In this document: positions 34,737 through 45,200 of the stretch, piece after piece
Position numbering within the stretch: the stretch's first letter is position 1
Layout of the letters: each line of letters opens with the position of its first letter
DNA from: Ophioceras dolichostomum
Lineage: Eukaryota; Ascomycota; Sordariomycetes; Magnaporthales; Ophioceraceae
NCBI GenBank assembly: GCA_003049485.1
Contig: PYST01000154.1
Location: 26,945 to 90,944, forward strand
DNA length: 64,000 bases
Reading direction: 5' to 3'
Position numbers and translations under genes: made by a program
Notes under the pieces: generated by a model
What the model was told of the DNA's origin: nothing
Seen by the model: the letters and a program-made list of their open reading frames with translations, nothing else
The model's database searches: none

Positions 34737-37700
34737 ATGATCATCTCAACAGTCCTTAAAGCAGTGCTTCTAGCAATATCAGCGGCGGCGCCGCTCTGCG
34801 GCGCACATGTGCTCCCACGAAACACACCTGGCGTGCCCGAGGCTCCGTTCGTCAACCCCGACGAATCACTCAAGGTTCCCGGCAGGTTTCTGGTGACTCT
34901 CAAGGCTGGCCACAGCGTTGATCAGCACTTCGCAGCGATCGGGGTCGACTTCCGGAAGATGAACGGCACGGACTTCAAGTACATCGATTCTATCAACACC
35001 TATATGGTTACTACGGACGACAATACGATTCACCAAAAAGTACGACATGATCTCGGCGTGGAGGTTGTAGAGGGTACGTTGATATTAGATCCGTCCCCCA
35101 CTGTTTCATCTGCCCATTCCCCCCTCCATCTCTCTCTCTGTCCCAGCTGCTTCGCTAACTTGGAGCACATCAACAGTGTCACACAACATCAAGATGGATT
35201 ACGAGCCCGACGAGCGCATCTACGATCCGCCCAACCCCGGAAACGCCTCATTGTCCGTCAGCAAGCGATGGGACAACCTGACCATGAACGACATGGGCTT
35301 CTGGTACTCCGCGCAGATCTCGGCCGGGAGGAAGATCCCCGAGAAGATGGCGGTCGACCCGGCCTACCAGTACGTGACGACGAACAACCCGCTGCCCGGC
35401 ACCGGCGTCAACATCTACATCCTCGACACCGGCGTCGAGCTCAAGCACAACTCCCTGAAGGTGCGGACCTTCCAGCCCGGCCAGGCCGTCACCTGGTTCA
35501 CCGGCGGACCCAGGACGAGGAACTTCCGGAGCTTTGCCACGGACGACGCCAGGGACCTGAAGGACGATGAGCGCTCGCCGTACGCGACTGAGAACATGGT
35601 GAGTCGTCTACCTACACAGTGTATACACGCTCCACTGTGCAGCCTTGCAGCCGATTCGCTGTCAGCTCGCTTTCAGCTCGAGATGGATGCAGATCGCTTT
35701 TACACCTCCGGCTAATTATTTTTGAAATACTCCTTGTAGGCCGATACGATTGGTCATGGAACACATGTTGCTGGCGTTGCTGCTAGCTGGGAAGGAGGGG
35801 CAGCGATCAATGCATCCGTCGTCAACGTCAAGGTCCTTGGGAAGGGCGCGACCACTGAACACATCGCCCGTGGTAAGGAAAAGCTCCTAAATGTGTCTGA
35901 ATCGGCGGTATTGAATCAGCTGCTAACCTGGGCCGCCAGCCATCGTCGATGTGACGAACGAGCACATCGCGTTCAAGAAGAAACCGGTTCGTGCTATCTT
36001 TCTGCAAAAGCATGGGTCCTCGGCCTCCCTTCCCATTCCTCCTCTCCCCTATCCCCAAACGCCAACCAGAATCAAATCACAGAGACTAATTCCAAAATCT
36101 CCGATTTTGCCTCCCTTTTGCAGCCGCCTGGTTGGAAAGGCTCGGTCATCAACATGTCCTTCTGGGTCACACACAACCGAATCATCGAGGAAGCGTGCAA
36201 GTACGCCTACATGAACGGCGTCGCTCTCGTTGCCGCCGCTGGTAACGAGAATAAGGCCATCAGGCCCGAAGATGGACATGCTCCTTGCAGGTGAGCAGGC
36301 GCGGCTCTAACATGCCTCGATCACCAGCTCTTGATCCAGTCATCTAATCAACTGACGTCTAATCGCCACGAAACCACCCATCTAGATATCCCACGGTTCT
36401 CTGTGTCGGCGCAACCGATATCGAGTACAATAAAGCGAGCTTCTCCAACATTGGGACAGCTATAAATGTCATGGCTCCCGGGAAAGACATGATTGGTTCT
36501 CTGCTGGGAGGAGGATTCAGCATCAAAAGCGGAACTAGCAGTACGTTCTGTCACCATCTCCCTTTCCCACGCCCCGCCACAGCAAGCTCAAGGGCAAACC
36601 AGGACCTGCCCATCTACAACTAAGCACCTCAATGTCCATTTTCCGCTTTTTTGTCAAGACACTATCCAGTACTGACACGGGCTTATTACCTACCTCCCAG
36701 TGGCCGCGCCAATCGTCTCCGGAATCATCGCCAACTTCCTCGGCTTCGAAGGCGCCGTGCTGTACGACGACACGGCCAAAATATACGACCGACTGCTTGC
36801 CAACGCCCTGAACGGGGTAATCGGCAACCTGGCCGTGGCGCCCAACATGTTCGCCACCCTAGGCTTGCACCACCCAGACCGCGTCGACCCGAACCCGTAC
36901 TCGATCAAGACTGGATTCTGGGTCCCGCTGCCAGCGAACGCGGGCGCCGGTGCTGGGAGCAGCGGCAGCGGAGACGACAAGAAGCCACCCACGGGAGGCT
37001 GTAACTCCCCGGCCGCGGGTGGCGATGGCACTGGTGGTCAGGGTGGTGGCTCGGGCGGTGGCAGCTCTTCGTCTGCAACTGGCGGTCATACCTCGGCCAC
37101 TAGCGGGAGCGGCTCATCTGGTGGTGGTGGTACAGGAGCGGCTGGAGGCAACTCCGCTTCGTCAACGAGCAATGGCACTTCTCCGACTAGCACCAACGAC
37201 AAAGGCAACGGTAGCGGCCATACTACGACTGGCGGCGCCTCATCCACGATGCCCACGGCCGCCGGGGGTCCAAAATCTACCAATAACGACAGCGAGAAGC
37301 CCCAGACAGGCGGAAGCGGCCATGCGCCGAGCATCACAAGCTCTTCAACAGAAGGAAAAGCGATGTCCTCACCCACCACGGGCGGCAACGGCAGCAACGG
37401 CGGCGCCGAGGCCGGCGGCAGCAACATCTCGACGAAAACCATCACAACCATCTCTCCCATGGGCAGCGGCACTGGCACCCTCGTAGTAGTCACAACAACA
37501 GTCACCGGCAACCCGTCCTCCTCAACTCCAGGGACAGCCAGCGGCGACGGCGGCAGCAACATCGTCATGACCAAAACCATCACAACCATTTCCCCCATCG
37601 GCAGCGGCACCGGCAAGCAAGTAACAGTCACCACAACAATCAGCGGCCCAGCCGCCTCCCAAACAGCCGCCGACGACGCCCTCCCAACCGGCCCGCTCTG

Positions 37701-38317
37701 CCACCTGAACATAACCGAGCTGAAGACCTGCGCCGACCTCTACACGAACCTCTACGCCCAAGTCTCCGTAACCGACCGATCCGGCAAGTCCGTCTACGTC
37801 TCCCCCGCCGACGAGCACCTCATCATCGACTCTAGGACAGGCGACTTCCCCACCGGCACTAACGCCCCGAAAAACGTCGTCGGCGTGTCTATCAACGACC
37901 GCCAGCCCTTGAACCTGACGGGCGTCATCTGGCCCAACTGGCGGCTTGTTGTCATTGGCGAGCACGTGAATGACTACATACAGTTTTATCATAATATCCC
38001 GGGCTTCAACGACGGGGACGCGTGGGTCGCGGGCAACGACTTCGCGGGGGGGAGGACAAATACGGGGGCGAGGTGCGTGGCGAATCGGGAGGGGTTTTAT
38101 TGGCCGGGTGGGCAACCGAAGTGTGATGAGCAGATTCATGTGAGTTTTTTTTTTTTTGCTTTTCTTTATCATCTTTCTTCCCTTTCCTTTTCTCGTTTGC
38201 TTTTGCTCTTTATCGCTTTTCTTCAGAGCCTCTCACTGACTGGCTGGCTAACTGACACATACTTATGTGAAACCATAGACTCGAAAGTTCAACTGCGTGT
38301 TCAATTGCGGTCGTTGA
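34737..38317 (+). CDS. Subtilisin-like serine protease with long C-terminal extension
   Basis: Eight exons: 34737-35073, 35177-35598, 35740-35872, 35940-35986, 36124-36290, 36386-36540, 36701-38139 and 38279-38317; 912 aa, phases agree. The order is signal peptide (1-23), inhibitor I9-type propeptide (about 45-112, GRFLVTLKAG), then an S8 catalytic domain. Catalytic residues are visible: Asp196 (YILDTGVE), His259 (GHGTHVAG), oxyanion Asn354 (AAGNE) and Ser420 (GTSMAAP). The last motif is split by intron 6 inside the Met codon. After about residue 499 comes a 250-residue Gly/Ser/Thr linker containing two copies of a TKTITTISPxGSGTG unit, probably O-glycosylated. A C-terminal region (about 752-912) with six cysteines and WPGG ends FNCVFNCGR. 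Fungal S8 proteases are usually about 400-600 aa, so this is unusually long. Exon 4 uses a weak GTTCGT donor. It is predicted to act outside the cell or at the wall. The family is certain; the C-terminal domain is unassigned. Confidence 0.9.
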
Positions 38318-39277
38318 TCTCCCTAACGGCATTGGACATTTCCTGTCCCTATTGTATTCATCCATCTGTTTTCATATTTCTTTTGGGAACTCGACCTTTC
38401 TGTTGTCCTTATTCTCGAATTCTGTATGATACCCCAACCTTACACCATCCCTTGCTAATTTTTACGAGGTAGATAAAACACTTTCTGTCCCGTCGAACAG
38501 TTTCCCAACGCCTTTTTCTCCCTATTTCATATCCGTTGTATATGCTTCCACTGGCCTTCAGTTTTTTTTCAATTCTCTTTATTTTCCCTACCTTAATGTG
38601 TATCCTCGCTGGAGCTTTGTTAAAGACCTGGTGCTTCTATTGTTTGACGTTCATATTACTGCTGATGAGTGCTCTAAGCTTTGGGAATGGCAAGTCGAGC
38701 CGACCACTTAGCAACTAGAGTAATGCACGGGAGCGATGGAAATGAAGTCCATATAAGTCAATCTTGGCTGTGCTATTTCTGTCCAGCGACGTGCCAGTGG
38801 CTGATTAGCCGCACATTCCCGGCTATGCGTGGAAGCTACGGAACATTGGTCTCCTAAGGGGCAAGGTCCCCTCCTACCAGGGCAGCAAACTGCCCACATG
38901 AGGCTCCCTCGGTGTGGTCCGAGATCAACATTACTATTCCAGGAACTGGAAGCCTCCCGTGACCGCAAAACGTGTCGGGATATGTCTTCCGTCTTCCGGG
39001 CTCTCCAGGGAAGGTGATGTCGATCATCAGATCAAGATCAAAGGCACATCTACGGGGGGCATCTATATCATGCAACAGACCCTTGAAATTCCTCTTCGTC
39101 GTACACATGAGACGTGCGAGCACTTCAAGACCCCAAGATCTGTCCGCGGCTGGTTTCCTCGAACGCTAAATCTGCGCGGCGCTACTACATTACTCACCAG
39201 CCAACCTACGAGAGCTCCCATTGCTAGCAACGCCGGATGTCCCCGGGGTGTTTCTCAAAGGAACAAATTCTTGAGAA
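38318..39277. other. Intergenic, nothing identified
   Basis: T-rich 3' region of the protease followed by the upstream region of the small cysteine-rich gene on the same strand. The longest frames here are shadows of that gene. No RNA gene or repeat is visible. Confidence 0.55.
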
Positions 39278-39729
39278 ATGCTTCTTCGAATCTTCGTTTC
39301 TGTCATCATGGCGGCAGTAGCTGTCCCACCATCGGTCCTGGGCGCTCCAGCACCAGCACCTCTACCTCAAGACGGCCCTGTCAAGCGGCCGCCTCCCAAA
39401 TACCTGTACTGCGGGTCCCGTGGACTGAAGCCCTGTCCCGAGGGACAGATCTGCGTTGAGGACCCGTTCCGGCCTTTCAACAGTTGTGGCATGTCCTGCG
39501 ACATTCCCGGTATGTGCTGTGCTTCCAACTGCTCTGATACATAGCCACATATAGCTAACGAAGCTGCCATGTCCGCATGGCCACCACCACAAAAGGCATC
39601 TGCGTGGATACTAGTCGCCCCTGCAAAGCTTGCGAAGTCGTCGATTGTGCATCCGGGTTGAAATGTGTGGGAATTCCGCAGGCTTCGGAGGAGGGTGATG
39701 ATGATGACTGCGAGCCGGTCTGCGTCTGA
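39278..39729 (+). CDS. Small secreted cysteine-rich protein (12 Cys)
   Basis: Two exons, 39278-39509 and 39596-39729, joined across an 86-nt intron with GTATGT donor, GCTAAC branch-like site and AAG acceptor; 121 aa. A signal peptide covers about residues 1-22 (MLLRIFVSVIMAAV..., cleavage near VLGA). A short Pro/Ala pro-region ends in Lys36-Arg37, a Kex2-type site. The remaining 84 residues hold twelve cysteines (YLYCG, KPCPEG, QICVE, NSCGMSC, GICVD, RPCKAC, VDCASG, LKCVG, DDCEPVC) and an acidic EEGDDDD stretch. Spacing suggests several disulfides, perhaps two small knot-like halves. I know no exact family. Such proteins are often called candidate effectors, but secretion is all the sequence shows. 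An unspliced reading would stop at 39544 with only part of the cysteine pattern, so the spliced model is preferred. Confidence 0.8.
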
Positions 39730-40254
39730 AGGTGTCGTGTCGGTCGCGAAGCGTTTTTGCATCTTGTTGTCCCGGTATATCCACCGGCAGGTGTTCTCAA
39801 GTTATCGAGTATGGATGAAGCGGCTAGTTGGCTTGGTTGGGACCGGGAGCAGTGAGATATTTTGCTTTGGGATTGGTAAAAGTGGTTAAGCTACGAACCA
39901 CATAGCCCAATACAACGCTTCCTTGCTACTGATGATTTGGGCGGCGCTCTGCTCGCTCCCGCGCTTAAAGTGTCCGCTCCGGGATAATCATCGACCCATC
40001 TAGCCGTGCTAGATGTACGTTACGGATAATGCAATGCGAATCCTCCTTCGTATGCCACTATCTCCTCCCTCATACAGAGCCTCTAGAACAGTGAACCATC
40101 TCCTCCCGAATGTCCGTGGGCATGGAAAAGCTAAATCAGATGCGTTTACGCATCCAGCAAATAGTAGTAGTACAGAACGCTAAAAGACCAAACCAATAAG
40201 GGGACATAAAAAGAAACCCCCAAGTAATGCAAACCCAAGTAAGCGTTCTGGCTC
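39730..40254. other. Convergent intergenic region
   Basis: Lies between the 3' ends of the cysteine-rich protein gene (plus) and SUB1 (minus). No gene, RNA or repeat is visible. Confidence 0.6.
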
Positions 40255-41083
40255 CTAGTCTGAGTCCTCGTCACTAGTGGCCTCGATATTCGCCTTCTTG
40301 GGCGCCGCCTTCGCCTTGGCCTTCTTGGCGGGAACAAGAGGAGCACCACCGGCGTCGGCGTCGGCGGGGGCGGCGCCGCCCTCGTCAGCAGCGCCGTACG
40401 GGTCGGCCACATCCTCTCCCTGGCTGCGCAGTTCGGCGTTGATGGCAGGGGCCGCCTTGAGCAAGGCCTGGTACTGCTCGACGGAGAGGGAGATGCCCTG
40501 CACAGATTGTGTAAGCAAGTGAGTTGCGGCGACAACTTATATCATCCAGCGTGGCCATTGCGCGCCCCCGAAAAGGAGCCGAAAGATGAACTGGCGGGAT
40601 CGAGGTGGATAGGGATCGACATACCTTCTTGCCGGGCTTCAACTCGCCATTCTGCTCGTAATACTCCCGAATGTTGACCAGGAGCTTGCCCTTGAACGTG
40701 GAGATTCCAACGCGGCGCCTGGAGGACAGCTATTGATGATTGGGGAATACAAATTCGGGAAGTTAGAGATGTGTGAGATGAAAACACGAATACGAGTTAC
40801 CACAAGGCCAGATCAACAGGCTCAAGGTCGAACGATTGAATGGCAAGAACATGGGCAGACGGATGGTAAGGCTGGTAGTAGGTAGGCTGGTCGAACTCAC
40901 GTCCCAGTACGGGTTGCCGTCGGCGTCCTTGCCAGAGCCAAGCTCGGCGGTAGCAGCCTCTCCAGAGCCCTTAGCCTTCTTCGCCGCGGGGCCGGAGGAG
41001 GACGTCGTCGGGGCGTCCGCCCCACCCTCGTCGTCTTCCTCGAAGCGGGCGCGCTTCTTAGCGTACTTCGGCGGCCCTGCCAT
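40255..41083 (-). CDS. SUB1: RNA polymerase II coactivator p15/PC4 (Sub1)
   Basis: Three exons on the minus strand: 41083-40901, 40729-40625 and 40497-40255; 176 aa, all junctions in phase 0. The start at 41083 gives MAGPPKYAKKRARFEEDDE, a Lys/Arg-rich acidic lead typical of Sub1. Residues about 56-115 form the PC4 single-stranded-DNA-binding fold, with PYWDLSSRRRVGIST, FKGKLLVNIREYYEQNGEL and KPGKKGISLSVEQYQALL. The C-terminal 60 residues are Ala/Lys/Asp-rich and end TSDEDSD, plausible phosphorylation sites. Sub1/PC4 binds melted promoter DNA, helps preinitiation-complete assembly and elongation, and protects DNA from oxidative damage. The short SSR-rich helix-forming region of mammalian PC4 is replaced by the acidic lead. 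It diverges from the PXA-PX gene. Confidence 0.95.
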
Positions 41084-41784
41084 GGTTAAAGGTATTAATT
41101 TGGTGGTGATAATGATAATGATGATCACGAGAGGCTGTCAACCAAATAGATGGGTTCAATGATCGATTGTAGTGGACTGGGGAACTGTAAGTAGAAGTGG
41201 GATGCCTAGAGGTGGATGATGACGGAGATTGGATGAATTGAAATCCTTGCTGAGAATATGAAGGTGCCTGTATGCAATTGCGTTTTTGAAAGTGAACTTT
41301 TTAATCCTCCTCTTTAGGAAGCCGCGTCCGTCGCGTGTTGAGAGGCGATCAGGACGAGGAAAGAACCAGCGACTCCGCTTAGACTTCAGGATATCAACGC
41401 GCAGTTGCGCGCTATCACGTGACAGCTCTTAGTGACACTCGCGATGAGCAGCTAGACTCATGCTCTTATAGGATCATTGTGCGTGAGTTAAGACCTCTGC
41501 TAATACTAGCGACGACAAGTCTCCCATACATGCAGAATTGGTCGTTCTTCTCCAGAGAGTCGTTGAGACAAGACTGGCGAGCTGCCAAGCATACCTAACC
41601 CACTCTCAGTGCCGGTCGCGGCCGGTAGTTGAGCGAACGCACGGCCATGAATCAGGCCAAGGTTGCGGCTTTGACAAACAACGTTGGGGTCTTCCCAGAT
41701 AGGTAGGTAGGTAACCAAGACTATAGACCATGTTCTCTTCTTCCATCTTGAAACCCCCAAGAAAGTGAATCCTTCAGCAATGTC

Positions 41785-41787
<3 letters not shown>

Positions 41788-41830
<43 letters not shown>
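41788..41830. repeat. (AG)n dinucleotide tract, about 43 bp
   Basis: An uninterrupted GA repeat in the divergent promoter. GA tracts can exclude nucleosomes or bind GAGA-type factors, but no direct evidence exists here. Its length is probably variable between strains. Confidence 0.9.
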
Positions 41831-41834
<4 letters not shown>

Positions 41835-41874
41835 ACTTTCGAACGACGCGTGCATGTATTCTGAAAAGGGATGA

Positions 41875-41886
41875 GGGTTAGGGTTT
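41875..41886 (+). promoter_or_regulatory. Telobox-like element
   Basis: GGGTTAGGGTTT, nearly two telomeric repeats, lies about 400 bp upstream of the PXA-PX start and 790 bp upstream of SUB1. In fungi TTAGGG motifs can be bound by Tbf1-type factors in promoters of highly expressed genes. Functional use here is inference. Confidence 0.35.
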
Positions 41887-42287
41887 ATGGCCCCTAATCT
41901 ACTAGTAGGTGCTGACAATTGGCAATCTCCAATGGCACGGCCTTTGATTCAGGCCCGTGTCCGATCAAACCAGTTCACCAGAACAAGACCCCTTAAAAGA
42001 TCAATTTGTTTCGAGAAATCCGGGGTAACCACGATTGCAAAACGTCGAGCGCAGGTCCCAGTACTATTATTATTTAAGGATTGAGATTGTCTTCTGCTCT
42101 AGAGAGCGGCGTGCTCTGGTTCCAAGCTCTCAACGTTTAGTACTCCATTGTTCATGTCAGACGTGATCTTGAACCTTGCCAACCTGTCCTCGCCGCAAAC
42201 ACACCGTACACGCCATTCTTCACTCCGACACTTCCGACATGCACACCGAGACCTCGAACGAACATCGATGATCTGCCACGAGTATTT

Positions 42288-45200
42288 ATGAAGCCGACCG
42301 AAGATGCGCCCCCCTCCTTACGGGATAGCGACACACACGCGGCCGAGACCATGGAGTCGGATTCCTCAAAGGAGGTCGAGCTAGTCAGCCCACCCCCGAA
42401 GGAGAACGGCAGCGATGTCTTGCCAACATCGCCGGCGCCCGCTTCACCTTCACCTTCACCAGAGAGCCCCTCGAGCCCCGCGAGAGAGAGCAAAGTTGGC
42501 GAAGGCAGCAGCGAAGACATGATGACGAAGGTCTTCCAATTCCTGTCTACCGCCACCCCCGAAACCCTAGGCGGCATCGGTGTCGGTCTCGCCGGCGTCA
42601 CATACTTCATACTCGGCCAGTTGGGACTGCTGTTGATCGGCGCCTTCGCCGGCGTCACGCTCTTCATATCATGGGAGGGCCGGCAGCCCGACGTTGCCCG
42701 AGCGGTTAAGGGCGAGAAAGGAGTGGATGCGATTGCCCGGATATCCAAAGAGAGGGAGGCGTTGCGGGAACACTCAAAACCCAAAGATATGAGCGCAGAC
42801 GAGGACGAGGACGAGTCGCGGGGCTTCGAGGACTTCCAGCCCGAGACCAGGGATGCCTTGAATAGCCTCGTCGATGCCGTCATCAAGGACTACGTCAAGT
42901 GGTGGTATGGGCCCATCCTGCCGGCAGACAGGTCCTTCCCAATGTCTTGTCGGAAGGTCTTCGCGTCATACCTGCTCGCGGTCGCGAACCACCTGAGTAA
43001 GAAGCGGCCCGCCGACACCTTCCTTGACTTCCTCACCAACTCGTCGTCGATAGTCATCGTGTTCTTCTCCGAGCTGTCCGCCGCCTTCGCCGAGCTCCCT
43101 CCCGACAGCACAAAGTCCGGCCCCGACGCCATCAGCCACTACCTCTCCTCGAACCCGCACTCGAACCTGGCGAACCTCCTGAACAAGAAGCAGCAGGCTG
43201 CGAAGTTTAAGATGGTGGCTGAGGATCTGCTGGGATTCCTGGATCGGCCAACCTACGACTGCGACCCAGCCAGGGTTTTCCTCCGGGAGATCCTGGCCGG
43301 GGTGATCCTCGAGATGACACTACAGTCGTGCTCGAAGCCCGAGTGGATTAACGGCTGGATCGTGCATCTGCTCGAGGCAGGGGAGCCGGACTTCAACCAG
43401 GCGATCGATTCCGGCATGCAGCGCAGTCCAGACCTACCAAACGCCTTCGCCGATCTGGATGGAAACGTGGGGAACATCGGCCTCACGAAGGGCAACCGAA
43501 ACTCGCTGGACATGGCACGCCGTAGGGAAAGCGTCGCTGCGGGACACAAGAAGAAACTCAGCAGGGCTGATGAGGAAATGGAGGCTATGGAGGAGATGAA
43601 GAGGCTGAACGAGATGATTGCCGAGGAGGATGCGCGTAGAGCGCGAGAAGAAGCGAAGCAGACGTCCACAGGTCCTATTCCAGCACCGGCAACAGAAGAG
43701 GCGTCTGATAGATTGACGAACGCGCTCGAGCGCAACGCGAACGAACTAGATATACACCCAGGAGGCCAGGGCTGGAAGCTCCCTGGAGCTGTGGAGCCCC
43801 TGTCTCCAGGTTCCCTCCCACAAAAGTCGCCAAAAGACGCATCAGGGGACGAAACGTCGAGCAGCGGCGATCCCCTGAAGACGCCCTTGACGCCAGGATC
43901 ATCGCAGTTGGATGCGCCAAGTCAAGACTCTTCGCCACAACGGACCGCGGACAACACTGCTAGCAGCACATCAGCCCGGCGGTCTTCACAGTTCACAAGC
44001 TTCGACCAGATCGTACCGCCCGCGCAGGACGAAAGCGATAGCGATGCCGAACAAGGTGGCACGACCACACAGCAAACCCAACCGCCAGCAGCAGCGCCAG
44101 CCCCTCCACTGACCCTGCACAACGCCACGGTCACGATCCACGACGACGGCGTCCCGGACAAGAGCCGGATCAAGAACAAGCCGTCGTGGGACTACCTGAT
44201 CCAGGTGGAGCCCTCGTCCTCGCACCACCGGGGCTGGATGATCGTGCGGAAGTACTCCGACTTCGAGCAGCTGCACGAGGTGCTCGGCCGGATCGCCAGG
44301 ATCTCGGGCGCCGCGGCCTTCACGGAGCAGCACAGCGCCCTGCCGAGCTGGAAGGTGCACACCAAGGCGTCGCTGAGGGGGGAGCTGGAGCGGTACTGCA
44401 GGGATGCGTGCTGGTACCAGCCCTTGGCCGAGAGCGAGGGCATGAAGAGGTTCCTCGACAAGGACAACATCGCCGCCGCGGCGCAAAAGAATACCCACCA
44501 CAGCCGCGGCGCCGCGTCCAGGTCGGGCTTCGAGGCGTTCGAGAACATGGGCAAGAACGTCCTGGGCGTGCTGCAGAGCGCTCCGAAGGGCGTGGCTGAG
44601 GGCGGGAAGGTGGTCGTCGGCGGCGTGACCGGCGTGCTGGGCAACATCGGCCTCGGCTCACGGAAGAACACCATCACAGCCCCTGCTGCTCCGCCTCCTC
44701 TTTCCTCCACCTCGTCTCTAACATCGTCTCTAGCAGTGAGGGAAGATTCTGCAGCTGCTGCAGGTACTACTACTACTACCACAAGCACCGGCTCCAAGAG
44801 CGGCGGCGGTGGCAGCGTCAGCGTTGGTGGTGGTAACCCCACAGCTGGCCCCACGGCCTCTACCAAGGCAGCCAACCGGCTGTCCATCTCCACCCCGCCT
44901 CGGATGGACAGCACCCTCTCCCTCGCCTCCTCCCGCAAGAGCCGCGACAGCATGGACAGCCAGCGCTCGTCCGTCATCTCGACGCAGCCCGGCAAGGTCG
45001 CCCCCATGGAGAGCCCCGCGGAGGCCGACGGCCTGCAGCCCCGCGGCGACCGCTGGGACAGGAGCAGTACGGGGGGTCCCGCCAGCGCGCGCAGCAGCCG
45101 CGAGCACAGCCGCGCGCACAGCCGCGCTTCGAGCATGGCTCCTCCCCTGCGCTCGCCGTCGTCCACAAGCCTGAGCGGCATCAAGCTCCCGCCGCCGCCG

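Larger units (their letters stand above)
41084..42287. other. Shared divergent promoter region of SUB1 and the PXA-PX gene
   Basis: About 1.2 kb separating two start codons on opposite strands. It contains the TAGGTAGGTAGG motif at 41700-41711, an (AG)n tract at 41788-41830 and a telobox-like element at 41875-41886. No coding sequence is supported. Confidence 0.6.
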
